DNA from: Rhodospirillaceae bacterium bin65
Lineage (GTDB): Bacteria; Pseudomonadota; Alphaproteobacteria; Bin65
Assembly (NCBI GenBank): GCA_002238725.1
Contig: MPMX01000041.1
Coordinates: 1-41,797, forward strand
DNA: 41,797 nucleotides
Reading direction: 5' to 3'
In this document: piece after piece, positions 23,603-32,116 of the stretch
How the letters are laid out: every line of letters starts with the position of its first letter
Numbering within the stretch: position 1 is the first letter of the stretch
Made by a program: the position numbers and the translations under genes
The notes under the pieces: model-generated
Database searches by the model: none
Told to the model about the DNA's origin: nothing
Seen by the model: the letters and a program-made list of their open reading frames with translations, nothing else

Positions 23603-25054
23603 ATGGTAAAGCGCTTTCTGCGGATACGGCCCCAAGACCCGGCGACGCGGCAGATCGGCTGGCGCGAGGTCCTGGCCCGGGAGCATCTGCCCGGGCTGCT
23701 CGTCTTGTGCCTGGCGATCTGGCTGCATGCCGCCAATTCGATGCTGACGGCGACGACCATGCCGGCGGCGGTCGGCGACATCGGCGGCCTGCGGCTGATC
23801 AGCTGGGCGTTCGCCTTGTACCTGATGGGCTCGATCGTCGCCGCGGCCGCAGTCAGCGCCTTCGTCGCCAATCACGGCCTGCGCCGCACCATGCTGACCG
23901 CGACCCTGCTCTACACCCTCGGCTGCGTTATCTGCGCCGCAGCGCCGGCGATGCCGGTGTTGCTCGCCGGGCGCACGGTGCAGGGATTGGGTGGCGGCGC
24001 GCTGATCGCGCTGGTCTATATCGGCCAGGACCGCTTCTTCCCGAGCCGGCTGGTGCCGCGGATCATGGCCATCCTCTCGGTGGTGTGGATGGCGTCGGCG
24101 CTGTCCGGGCCACTGATCGGCGGCGCGTTCGCCACCGCCGGGATATGGCGCTTCGCCTTCTGGTCGTTCGCGCTGCAGGGTCTGCTGTTGGCGGTTGCAG
24201 TCTATCCGCTGCTGGCCCGGGCCGGGGCCGGCCCGGCGATGCAGGCGCGACCGGTTCCGGCCGTGCGGCTCGGCCTCGTCGCTGTGGCGATCGTCGCGAT
24301 TTCGTTTGCGGGGACGGTGAACGGCGTCGTCCCCGCCGCGGCGCTCCTGCTCTCGGGATGCGCGTGCCTCGTGCTGTTCGTCAGGCGCGATTCGAGTGCC
24401 GAGGCGCGCTCCCGGCTGCTGCCGGCCCACGCGACCGACCTCGGCCATCCGGTCGGCTCCGGCATCGCGATGACTTTCCTGCTCTGCCTGTGCATGATGT
24501 CGTTCCTGGTCTACGGGCCGATCCTGCTGATCCGGCTCTACGGCCTGACCGCGCTCGAAGCCGGCCTCGTCGTCGTCAGCGAATCGCTCGGCTGGACCGC
24601 CGGCGCGTTCTTCCTGTCCGGCCTCGCGCCGGCCCAGGAAAGCCGGCTGATCCGGAGCGGCAGCGCCCTGCTGCTGGCGGGCACCACGGCGCTGGCCTGG
24701 TTCATGCCCTTTGGCCCGCTCTGGATGATCGTCGTCGCGGCCTTCTTCGGCACGGCCGGCTTCGGCATGATGTGGGGCTACATCATCAAGCTGGTGATCG
24801 CGAATGCCGACGACGGCGACCGCGAGCGGGCCGGATCGTTCCTGCCGAGCGCCCAGCAGACCGGCTTCGCGCTCGGCGCGGCGCTGACCGGCATCATCGC
24901 CAACAGCCTAGGCTTCGAGCAGATGACACAGCCGGAGGAGTACAGGATTGCCGCCTTCTGGCTGTTCGCCGGCTTCGTGCCGCCGGCCTTGCTCGGCTGC
25001 CTGATCGCGTGGCGCTTCAGCAACCGGATCGCAGGCGGCCGGGAAACGGCCTAA
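23603..25054 (+). CDS. MFS transporter (drug:H+ antiporter type)
   Basis: A 483-residue membrane protein with a short cytosolic N-terminus (about 35 residues) and roughly 14 hydrophobic segments. GRTVQGLGGGALIALVYIG and SALSGPLIGGAFA resemble the motifs of DHA-type multidrug exporters. The ATG at 23603 (MVKRFLRI) is the first one compatible with the family N-terminus; no strong ribosome-binding site is visible. Its stop codon overlaps the 3' end of the convergent TauD-family gene by 4 bp. Substrate unknown. Confidence 0.85.
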   Translation: MVKRFLRIRPQDPATRQIGWREVLAREHLPGLLVLCLAIWLHAANSMLTATTMPAAVGDIGGLRLISWAFALYLMGSIVAAAAVSAFVANHGLRRTMLTATLLYTLGCVICAAAPAMPVLLAGRTVQGLGGGALIALVYIGQDRFFPSRLVPRIMAILSVVWMASALSGPLIGGAFATAGIWRFAFWSFALQGLLLAVAVYPLLARAGAGPAMQARPVPAVRLGLVAVAIVAISFAGTVNGVVPAAALLLSGCACLVLFVRRDSSAEARSRLLPAHATDLGHPVGSGIAMTFLLCLCMMSFLVYGPILLIRLYGLTALEAGLVVVSESLGWTAGAFFLSGLAPAQESRLIRSGSALLLAGTTALAWFMPFGPLWMIVVAAFFGTAGFGMMWGYIIKLVIANADDGDRERAGSFLPSAQQTGFALGAALTGIIANSLGFEQMTQPEEYRIAAFWLFAGFVPPALLGCLIAWRFSNRIAGGRETA

Positions 25055-26118
25055 CCGGGGTAGACCAGCCGGATCTGCTGCCGGGTCTCGCTGAGGCTGA
25101 CGCCGCCTGCCCATTGCGCCGAATAGGGCGTCGCCGGGCGGAAATCCGGGATGCGCAGCCAGAGGCGCCACAGCACCCGCTTGCGTTCCGGTTCCGGCCA
25201 GTCCTCGAAGGCGGTGCGCGTGTGCAGGGCCGTGTAGTTATTGAGGAACTGGATATCGCCGCGCTCGAACTGCATGGCGGCGTGGTGTTCCTCGGCCAGG
25301 CTCCAGACGAAATCGATGGCCTCGTTCTGCCGCGCCGTCATGTCCGGGGCTTCCGGCAGGGCGTGGCCCTTGATCATGTGCTGCGGCCCGAAGGCGGTGC
25401 ACAGCCTGCCGTCCAGAAAATTGAAGACCGGACTCTCGTAATACGGCCGTTCGTCCGCGTCCTTCTCGCCGTGCTTGGTCCAGCAATAGGGCGCGGTCAG
25501 CACGCCGAGCAGGTCCGGGCGCCGGCGCAGCACCTCGTTATAGAGCCGGACCGAACTGACGATCTTGGACAGGCCGCCGGATTTCGCCGTCCGGAGGCAC
25601 AGCAGGCCGACGGCATCGGTCTGGTCGCAGTGATAGTCCATCGTCGCGCTGGTCTGGTAGCCGCGGTGTTTCGGATGGTCGTAATCGCGGCCTGTATCCA
25701 GAACATGCCCGATCATGTCGCCTTCGGGATTGTTGGACTGGGCCGCGCCCATATGCAGGCCCATCCCCCAGTAAGCGGCCATGGCTTCCAGCGGCGTCAG
25801 GTCGTCCATCGGCAGGCCGCGGTAGAGCGCGACGCCGGGCCCGTCGCGCAGCAGGCCGAGCATGGCGTCGACCGTGCCGGCGAAGGGGCCGAGATCGAAA
25901 TCCGCGCGGCCGGCGTCCAGCAGCCGGTTAGGGTCGCCGTCCAGCCGCGCCGCGACGGCGCGGGCCATGTCGACGAGATGCGCGGTCTCGGCGGCGGTCG
26001 CCCCGATGCGCCAGTCCGTCCGGGCGGTCAGTTCCGCACCGGTCCAGTCCGCCGAATCGTCGACCGGCTGCCCGCAGACAGCGGTGGAGCGGCCGGCAGC
26101 GGCGGTTTCGACAGTCAT
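25051..26118 (-). CDS. TauD/TfdA-family Fe(II)/2-oxoglutarate dioxygenase
   Basis: 355 residues. The iron ligands are H163 and D165 in DYHCDQTD and H299 in TALHTRTAF, with R314/R318 near the position that binds 2-oxoglutarate. The core has GPGVALYRGLPMDD, as in clavaminate-synthase-like TauD proteins. The ATG at 26118 follows GAGGA at good spacing; an in-frame TTG at 26133 is less likely. Enzymes of this group hydroxylate or desaturate small substrates such as amino acids or sulfonates. It is divergent from the haloacid dehalogenase across 99 bp. The specific substrate is not evident. Confidence 0.87.
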   Translation of the reverse strand: MTVETAAAGRSTAVCGQPVDDSADWTGAELTARTDWRIGATAAETAHLVDMARAVAARLDGDPNRLLDAGRADFDLGPFAGTVDAMLGLLRDGPGVALYRGLPMDDLTPLEAMAAYWGMGLHMGAAQSNNPEGDMIGHVLDTGRDYDHPKHRGYQTSATMDYHCDQTDAVGLLCLRTAKSGGLSKIVSSVRLYNEVLRRRPDLLGVLTAPYCWTKHGEKDADERPYYESPVFNFLDGRLCTAFGPQHMIKGHALPEAPDMTARQNEAIDFVWSLAEEHHAAMQFERGDIQFLNNYTALHTRTAFEDWPEPERKRVLWRLWLRIPDFRPATPYSAQWAGGVSLSETRQQIRLVYPG

Positions 26119-26217
26119 GTTCGGTCCTCGCAAGCGGCCCGCCGGTTCAGTACAGCGTCAGAAATCGGCTTGCAACGGGGGCCGGGGCGCGGCACATGCC
26201 CGGCCAGAAGCTGCACG

Positions 26218-26955
26218 ATGAGCACCGCCATGCGCCTGACCGATTTCAAAGCCCTCACCTTCGATTGCTACGGCACCCTGATCGACTGGGAATCCGGCAT
26301 GGTCGCCGGCCTGAAGCCGCTGACCGACCGGGTCGGCCGTCCCTTGAGCCGGGACGACATTCTGGAAGCCCACGCCTTACAGGAATCGACGGCGCAGCGG
26401 ACCAGCCCGGCCAAACCCTATCCGGAACTCCTCGCCCTCGTTTACAAGCGCCTGGCCGAGGAATGGGGCGCGCCGGCGAGTTGGGAAGAGTGCCTGGCCT
26501 ACGGCGCCTCGGTGAAAGACTGGCCGGCCTTCGACGACAGCGCGCCTTCGCTGCACTATCTCAAGCAGCACTACAGGCTGGTCGTGCTCTCCAACGTCGA
26601 TAACGCGAGCTTTGCGCACTCCAACCGCAAGCTGGAGGTCGAATTCGACGCCATCTACACCGCTGCCGACATCGGCTCCTACAAGCCGGCGCCGCGCAAT
26701 TTCGACTACATGCTCGAACAGCTTGCGCGGCACGGCATCGGCAAGGGCGATATCCTCCACACCGCGGAAAGCCTGTTCCACGATCACGGCCCGGCCAACG
26801 ATTTCGGGCTGGCGAACTGCTGGATCTACCGCCGGCACGACAGCGAGGGCTCCGGCGCAACCATGGCGCTCGCCGACCGGCCGCACACCGATTTCACCTT
26901 CCATTCGCTGGCGGATTTCGTCGCAGCCCACAAGGCGGAACTGGCGGCAGCCTAG
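26218..26955 (+). CDS. haloacid dehalogenase, type II (HAD superfamily)
   Basis: A 245-residue HAD hydrolase. Motif I is FDCYGTLIDW with nucleophile D16, motif II is VVLSNVDNASF, the lysine lies in SYKPAPRNFDYML, and the C-terminal motif is AESLFHDHGPANDFGL. The last motif is typical of L-2-haloacid dehalogenases, although many relatives are phosphatases. The start is either ATG 26218 (MSTAMRLTDF) or ATG 26230; neither has a strong ribosome-binding site. The next gene is 315 bp away, so it is probably monocistronic. Confidence 0.86.
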   Translation: MSTAMRLTDFKALTFDCYGTLIDWESGMVAGLKPLTDRVGRPLSRDDILEAHALQESTAQRTSPAKPYPELLALVYKRLAEEWGAPASWEECLAYGASVKDWPAFDDSAPSLHYLKQHYRLVVLSNVDNASFAHSNRKLEVEFDAIYTAADIGSYKPAPRNFDYMLEQLARHGIGKGDILHTAESLFHDHGPANDFGLANCWIYRRHDSEGSGATMALADRPHTDFTFHSLADFVAAHKAELAAA

Positions 26956-27270
26956 TGCGTCGTTGCCGCGACGTTTTTGTCCCGTTTTCGGCCCACAGCA
27001 GGTGCGGAGCAGGCCCAACCACTCTTTGCCACCCCGGACGGAGCGAAGCGGAGATCCGGGGTCCAGAGTCCCGGGCAACTGCTTTCGGGTCGACCCTGGA
27101 CCCCGGCTCTCCCTTCGGTCGGCCGGGGTGACAATTCGGTTTATTGCGCAGGGAATCGGAATCTGTCCGGCGTCGAATTCATGCAGAGGCACTGCCGCGC
27201 GCCTGTTTCGTTTGACGCGCCGCGCCGAGGCGCTAGGTTTCCCCTGTTTCAACCGCCGGGGGGAGAAGGC
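26956..27270. repeat. intergenic gap with dispersed repeat fragment C
   Basis: This 315-bp gap contains no gene. Bases 27033-27069 (starting CCCCGGACGGAGCG) match 31822-31860, and 27101-27128 (starting CCCCGGCTCTCCC) match 31671-31698 with one difference. Complementary CCCCGG/CCGGGG blocks would form hairpins. The last 30 bases hold the strong GGGGGAG ribosome-binding site of the next gene. Confidence 0.6.
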
Positions 27271-28035
27271 GTGAGCGAACCGCTTGTATTCGAGAAGGAA
27301 CCGCAGGACGGCGTGCCCGTCGCCGACGCCGAGCCGTCGGCCTTTCTGGAGCCGACCTGGTATATGGATTTCGGCGATCCCGCCGTGCAGGACTATGCCG
27401 AACGCAACGCCGGCGACGCGGCAGACGATCGCGGCAAGGCGGTCAATCTGTTCTACGCCATCCGGGACGATTTCCTCTATTCGCCCTACTCCATCCCGAT
27501 CGACCGGGCGGAATACCGGGCCAGCGCCCTGATCCGGCGCGGCAGCGGCTGGTGCGTGCAGAAATCCCTGGCGATGGTCGCCTGCTGCCGCCACCTCGGC
27601 ATCCCGGCCCGAACCGGCTACGCCGACGTCAAGAACCACCTGACGACGCCCAAGCTGCGCGACGCCATGGGGACCGACATCTTCTCCTACCACGGCTATG
27701 CCGATATCTGGCTGGAGGGCCAGTGGGTGAAGGCGACGCCGGTGTTCAACCGGACCCTGTGCGAGAAGGCGAAGGTCAAGCCCCAGGAGTTCGACGGCCG
27801 CGGCGACGCCCTGTTCCAGGAATACGACGCCGCCGGCCGCCGCCACATGGAATATCTCCAGGACCGCGGCATCTACAGCGACATTCCGTTCCACGAGATC
27901 ATGACCGATTTCGCCTGGCGCTATCCGAAATACAAGGAAGAACAGTGGAGTCTCGGCGATTCCGACCCCGAGACCTTCGCCGAGGACGCCGCCCGGCAGA
28001 AACAGCCGGAAACCGGCGCCGGCAAGGCGGCCTGA
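27271..28035 (+). CDS. transglutaminase-like protein
   Basis: 254 residues, first gene of a four-gene block. The start is GTG 27271, chosen because GGGGGGAGAAGG lies immediately upstream and the region before it is repeat sequence. The transglutaminase-like core is readable: catalytic Cys95 in GSGWCVQKSLAM, GIPARTGYADV and His141 in SYHGYADIWLEGQWVKATPVFN. The third triad residue, normally Asp in a W-x-x-x-D-P context, is not obvious because that segment reads VKATPVFN, as in some bacterial members. There is no signal peptide, so it is cytosolic. It may act as a protease, amidase or acyltransferase. Two bases separate its stop from the next gene. Confidence 0.85.
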   Translation: MSEPLVFEKEPQDGVPVADAEPSAFLEPTWYMDFGDPAVQDYAERNAGDAADDRGKAVNLFYAIRDDFLYSPYSIPIDRAEYRASALIRRGSGWCVQKSLAMVACCRHLGIPARTGYADVKNHLTTPKLRDAMGTDIFSYHGYADIWLEGQWVKATPVFNRTLCEKAKVKPQEFDGRGDALFQEYDAAGRRHMEYLQDRGIYSDIPFHEIMTDFAWRYPKYKEEQWSLGDSDPETFAEDAARQKQPETGAGKAA

Positions 28036-28037
28036 CC

Positions 28038-29084
28038 GTGCCGGACGGGGCCGCCGCTCCGATCACCGCTGCCGGGGTCAAGGCCCTGGCCGCGGACCTG
28101 GGCGCCGACCTGGTCGGCATCGCCAGCGCGGAGACGCTGAACGCCTTCCCGCCCGACCCGCGCTGGCCCCAGACGCCGGACCGGGTCTCGCCCCACGTCA
28201 AGTCCGTGGTCGCGATCGTCCAGCACATCCCGGTCGCTGCCTTCCGGGCCAAGACCAACATCGCGGTGCAGTATATCGACATGCTGGTGCTGCGCCGGAT
28301 GGACCGGATCGCCTTCCGGATCGCCGAAGCGCTGGAGGACGCCGGCCACCCCTCCTTCGTCACGGCGGCGCAGGAGACCGACTGGAACCTCAAGCGCGCC
28401 AGCTACGGCCGGCTCTCGACCCGCCATCTCGGCATCGAGGCCGGGCTCGGCACCTTCGGGCTGGAAGTCAACATCCTGACGCCGGAATACGGGCCGCGGG
28501 TCTATCTCACCGGCATCCTCACCGAGGCCGAGCTGGAACCGGACGAGATCCTGACCGAGCAGGTCTGCATCGGCGAAAGCTGTTCGCGCTGCCTGTATTC
28601 CTGCCCGTCCGACGCCGTGCGCCATTTCGGCATCGACAAGCGCAACTGCGCCACCGAGGCCCAGGAATTCGGCTACGCCCAGATCACCGGCTTCTTCGAC
28701 CGCTATATCGGTCTCGACCGGCAGCAGAAGCGCGATTTCAACAGGAGCCGAGGGGTGTTCGGCTTCTGGCAGGGGCTGCTGCGCGTCGTCGGCTCGTTCG
28801 GCGACTGCCCGCGCTGCCTGGCGGTTTGCCCGGTCGGCAACGACTATCACGCCTATCTCGCCGACGTGCAGAAGTTCATCCCGGAGAAGACGCCGCAAAA
28901 GGTCGAGAAGGCCAAGGGTTTCAAGCAGGCGCGCAAGGATGGCGCCGAGATCGACGGGCTGAATGCGTGGAACGAGCGCTGGGTCGGCCCGGACGGCTAC
29001 AAGGGCATGGTCGCGCGCCAGGTCCAGGCCTTCAAGAAGGCGCAGCGCGAGCGCGAGGCCGCAGCAGCCGGGGCGGAGGAGTAG
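28038..29084 (+). CDS. QueG/reductive-dehalogenase-like double [4Fe-4S] protein, first paralogue
   Basis: 348 residues, starting at GTG 28038 two bases after the previous stop. The N-terminal LGADLVGIASAE and the central EAGLGTFGLEVNILTPEYGPRVYL resemble QueG (epoxyqueuosine reductase) and the core of reductive dehalogenases. Two ferredoxin motifs follow: C182-x2-C185-x3-C189-P and C257-x2-C260-x3-C264-P, with C204 between. Those families hold a corrinoid cofactor next to the clusters, but whether this protein binds one cannot be read off. There is no Tat signal. The C-terminal QueG-type tail is replaced by a basic, helical end. It is not QueG itself in any obvious way; a reductase or electron-transfer role is inferred. 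Confidence 0.8.
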   Translation: MPDGAAAPITAAGVKALAADLGADLVGIASAETLNAFPPDPRWPQTPDRVSPHVKSVVAIVQHIPVAAFRAKTNIAVQYIDMLVLRRMDRIAFRIAEALEDAGHPSFVTAAQETDWNLKRASYGRLSTRHLGIEAGLGTFGLEVNILTPEYGPRVYLTGILTEAELEPDEILTEQVCIGESCSRCLYSCPSDAVRHFGIDKRNCATEAQEFGYAQITGFFDRYIGLDRQQKRDFNRSRGVFGFWQGLLRVVGSFGDCPRCLAVCPVGNDYHAYLADVQKFIPEKTPQKVEKAKGFKQARKDGAEIDGLNAWNERWVGPDGYKGMVARQVQAFKKAQREREAAAAGAEE

Positions 29085-29087
29085 CCC

Positions 29088-30074
29088 GTGGCCGTCGCCG
29101 TCTTTCAGGACTCGCTCGACGCCGCAAGCATCAAGGCGAAGGCGCGGGAGCTCGGCGCCGACCTGGTCGGCATCGCGGACAGCGCCGAGATCAACGCCAA
29201 CCCGCCCGACCCGGCCGAGCCGCGGATTCCGGCCAACATCTCGGACTACGACGCCGACCGGGTCATCGTGCTGGCCAAGCGATTGTCGGCCGGCGTGACG
29301 CGCATCCCGCGCTGGGACGAGCGCCACAAATACTACAACGACGAGCTGACCATGACGGCGCTCGAGGAGACCGCCCTCGAGTTGGTGCTGTGGCTGGAAG
29401 CCAGGGGCTGGCCGGCCCTGATCGTGCCGCCGACCCATGTCGATCCGTGGCGCTACCGCGGCGATCCCGACGAGCCGATGAAGCCGCTACTCTCCCTCGA
29501 CCACTGCGCCGTCGAGGCCGGGCTGGGCACGCTGGGGCTCAACCTGCAGCTGCTGACGCCGGAATACGGCCCGCGGGTCATGCTCGCCGGCGTGCTGTGT
29601 TCGGCGCCGGTCGACTGCGACGGCCGGATGGGGACGGCGTTGTGCAAGGGGCCGGAATGCGGGCGCTGCCTGCGCACCTGCCCGGGCGACGTCGTCGGCC
29701 ACTGGGGCCGCGACTGGGCCGGCTGCGACAAGTTCCGGGCGCCCCACGGTTTCCACCATCTGACGGATTTCATGGACCGGATGCTCGACGCCGAACCGGC
29801 GCAGCAGAAATCCATGCTGCGCTCGGAGGATACCTTCGACCTGTGGCAGTCGATCCTGCGCGGCGCAGGCGCGATCACCGGCTGCCGGCGCTGCCAGGAC
29901 GTCTGCCCGGTCGGCGCGGATTTCGAGCGCATGATCGGCGATTCGCTCGACGACATGCCGGAAGACAGTGCCGAGAAACAGGCGCGGCTCGCCGGCTATG
30001 CCGAAGCCGAGGCGGCCGGCGAAATGCCGGAAGGCTACGAATCGCAGAAACGCTGGATCGGCCGCTTCGGATGA
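29088..30074 (+). CDS. QueG/reductive-dehalogenase-like double [4Fe-4S] protein, second paralogue
   Basis: 328 residues and a clear paralogue of the preceding gene. It shares LGADLVGIADSAE, EAGLGTLGLNLQLLTPEYGPRVML and the two ferredoxin motifs (C191-x2-C194-x3-C198-P and C266-x2-C269-x3-C273-P, with C213 between). The GTG at 29088 is four bases after the previous stop, and GGAGGAG in the end of the upstream gene serves as ribosome-binding site. A KYYNDELTMTALEE segment sits where the first paralogue has RRMDRIAFRIAEAL. No export signal. Two such proteins in one operon suggest a heterodimer or two consecutive reductions. The stop overlaps the ligase start (ATGA). Confidence 0.8.
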   Translation: MAVAVFQDSLDAASIKAKARELGADLVGIADSAEINANPPDPAEPRIPANISDYDADRVIVLAKRLSAGVTRIPRWDERHKYYNDELTMTALEETALELVLWLEARGWPALIVPPTHVDPWRYRGDPDEPMKPLLSLDHCAVEAGLGTLGLNLQLLTPEYGPRVMLAGVLCSAPVDCDGRMGTALCKGPECGRCLRTCPGDVVGHWGRDWAGCDKFRAPHGFHHLTDFMDRMLDAEPAQQKSMLRSEDTFDLWQSILRGAGAITGCRRCQDVCPVGADFERMIGDSLDDMPEDSAEKQARLAGYAEAEAAGEMPEGYESQKRWIGRFG

Positions 30075-31360
30075 CCCTGCCCTTTCCGACGTCGCAGGCC
30101 GGGATCGACGCCGTTCAGCGGGAACGGATGCGCGCCGCCGCAGAGGCGGCGCTCACAGCCCCGTTCCACCGCAAACGCCTGCCGGCCGACCTGAACCTCG
30201 ACCGGATCCACGAGCCGGAGGAATGGCGGCGCATCCCGATCCTCGGCAAGGACGAACTGCGCGCCCTGTCGCCACGCGAATTCATGACCGACTTCAACAT
30301 CGCGCCGCGCCCGGATATCCAGGAATACTGGCGTTCCGGCGGCTCGACCGGCAAGCCGCTGTTCTATCCCCGCACCTTCCGGGACATGGAGTTCATGTTC
30401 GAGGGTTTCCGGCGCGGCATCCGCCTGGCCGGCGTCCGGGAGGGCGACACGGCGCACATCTCCTATCCGCTCGGCATCCATCCCGTCGGCCATGTCAGCG
30501 CCCGGGTCTGCCAGCGGATGGGCGTCGGCGTGAACTGGGCCGGCGCCGGCGCCAATACGCCCTCGGCGGTCCAGGTCGAGCTGATCGGCCAGATGCAGCC
30601 GACGGTCTGGATGGGCATGCCCGGCTATGCGCTCCATCTGGCCAATCTGGCCGAGGCCACGGGCTTCGACCTGAAGAAGTCCTCGGTGCAGAAAATCCTG
30701 TGCTGCGCCGAGCCGCTTTCCGACGCCAAGCGGGAGAAGATCGAGAGCATGTGGGGCGCCACCGTCTTCGACGGCTTCGGCATGACCGAGATGTGCATGA
30801 TGGGCGCGGAAGACGGCCTGCACGACGGCTTCCGCATGTGGACCGACATGTTCCACCTGGAGGTGCTGGACCCGGAGAGCCACGAGCCGGCCGGCTCCGG
30901 CGAGGAAGGCGTGCTGGTCTCGACGGCCCTGTGGAACGTCAACGCCACGCCCTTCATCCGCTGGAATTCCGGCGACCTGGTGGTCTGGCGCTCGACGGAA
31001 CCGGAAGGCGACGGCTTCGAAATCTTTCCGCGCCTGAAGCACGCCCACCGCACGGCCGGCTTCTTCAAGGTCCGCGGCGTCAACGTCACCCACGGGGATT
31101 TCGAGGATTTCATGTTCCGGAGGGCCGGGGTGCAGGACTTCAAGTGCGAGGCGCTCGCCGGCCCCGACGCGCTCGACGTGCTGCGCGTGTCCTACGAGGC
31201 GCGGCAGGAGGCCGACGCCGGGGCGCTCGCCGCCGAACTGGCCGAGAAGATCCGCACCGTCTTCGAACTGCGCCCCGAACTGGTGCAGCTCGACCTCGGC
31301 ACCCTGGCCCGCGAATTCGAAGGCGCGGTCAAGGCGCCGCGGTTTCAGGACAACCGGTAG
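30071..31360 (+). CDS. phenylacetate-CoA ligase-like AMP-forming acyl-CoA ligase
   Basis: 429 residues, the normal length for PaaK-type ligases. The nucleotide-binding loop is YWRSGGSTGKPLFYP near residue 91. VFDGFGMTEMCMMGAE near 234 is the adenine-binding motif and WNSGDLVVW near 300 contains the conserved aspartate. The C-terminal domain is the short PaaK form (FKVRGVNVTHGDFEDFMF). It would activate an aromatic or other carboxylate to its CoA thioester. The ATG overlaps the stop of the second Fe-S gene by four bases, so expression is coupled. The unusual partners imply a substrate other than phenylacetate; no paa genes are nearby. Confidence 0.87.
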   Translation: MTLPFPTSQAGIDAVQRERMRAAAEAALTAPFHRKRLPADLNLDRIHEPEEWRRIPILGKDELRALSPREFMTDFNIAPRPDIQEYWRSGGSTGKPLFYPRTFRDMEFMFEGFRRGIRLAGVREGDTAHISYPLGIHPVGHVSARVCQRMGVGVNWAGAGANTPSAVQVELIGQMQPTVWMGMPGYALHLANLAEATGFDLKKSSVQKILCCAEPLSDAKREKIESMWGATVFDGFGMTEMCMMGAEDGLHDGFRMWTDMFHLEVLDPESHEPAGSGEEGVLVSTALWNVNATPFIRWNSGDLVVWRSTEPEGDGFEIFPRLKHAHRTAGFFKVRGVNVTHGDFEDFMFRRAGVQDFKCEALAGPDALDVLRVSYEARQEADAGALAAELAEKIRTVFELRPELVQLDLGTLAREFEGAVKAPRFQDNR

Positions 31361-31740
31361 GCGAAAGCGACCCGCCCTCTTCCGTCATTTCGACCGGATC
31401 ATCCTTCACCCGTCATTTCGACCGGAGCGGCGAAGCCGCGTAGTGGAGAAATCTTTCAACCGCGGTGGATGGTCCGTGGCGCCGTGCCGGAAAGATTCGG
31501 GAATTCTATTCCTGACTATGCAGTGTCGAATTCCCTCCAGCGGCGAGAGGAAGCCGGTGGAAACTGCCAAGACCTCTCGTTTGTCGATGCCCGAAAGCAC
31601 CAACATTGCCGCTCCGGACTTGATCCGGGGCCCAGATCCACGGGTACAAGCCTTGCCGGGCGACTCTGGTCCCCGGCTCTCCCTCCGGTCGGCCGGGGCG
31701 GAAGTGTCTGGAATTGCGGCGTGGACGGCTGTCGCGGCGT
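31361..31740. repeat. intergenic dispersed repeat B
   Basis: No gene is visible. Bases 31412-31635 align with repeat A (21666-21840), starting at CGTCATTTCGACCGG and including AGTGGAGAAATCTTT, GGTGGAAACTGC and TCGTTTGTCGATG. A short extra copy of the terminal motif lies at 31382-31398. Bases 31655-31698 continue with a GCCGGGCGACTCTGG run shared with A and a CCCCGGCTCTCCC run shared with fragment C. The inverted right end seen in A is not clearly preserved here. Confidence 0.65.
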
Positions 31741-31753
31741 GAACGCGGGGGCC

Positions 31754-31783
31754 GTAGGGGAGGGTTTGAAACCCTCCCCCTAC
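31754..31783. repeat. palindromic repeat, copy 2 (one-base insertion)
   Basis: Left arm GTAGGGGAGGGTTT (31754-31767) is identical to copy 1 at 10098. The right arm reads AAACCCTCCCCCTAC, with one extra C. Like copy 1 it lies between two convergent genes, here the PaaK-like ligase and recJ. No T-run follows. Confidence 0.8.
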
Positions 31784-32116
31784 AGAGCCGGCCGGACAGC
31801 CCCGGAACACCAACCGTGCCTCCCCGGACGCCCCGCAGGGGCGATCCGGGGACCAGAGTCGACTCGAAAGGCCTCAGCCTGTAGCCCCTTGGTCCCCGGA
31901 TCGTCGCTGCGCTCCGTCCGGGGAAACAAATGGGGGGTTCTACGGGGCGCGGTGGGCGTAGACCGGAATGTCGGTATCGACCGCGATCAAGTTCCCCGCC
32001 CGGCATAGGCGGCGTCGCGGATCCGGTGCCGCCCGGCGTCGCGAAACGCAGGCTGCATGCCCTGGCCGCCGACGCAGGCCTCGCGCAGGGTAAACGGCGG
32101 AGGCGCCGCGCCGGCG
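31784..32116. other. gene-free gap with repeat D
   Basis: Bases 31820-31925 are made of CCCCGGA.../...TCCGGGG blocks related to fragment C (27033-27069) and form several potential hairpins. Bases 31926-32116, next to the 3' end of recJ, show no recognisable gene, repeat or terminator. Confidence 0.45.

Noticed and set aside
22138..26200. Very long plus-strand open frame running through the acyl-CoA dehydrogenase, MFS and TauD region
   Set aside because: It is a GC-rich shadow frame; only its last part, the haloacid dehalogenase from 26218, is a real gene. The recognised proteins lie in other frames.
27271..31360. Phenylacetate degradation (paa) cluster
   Set aside because: The ligase is PaaK-like, but no paaABCDE, paaG, paaZ or thiolase gene is nearby, and the partners are unrelated to that pathway.
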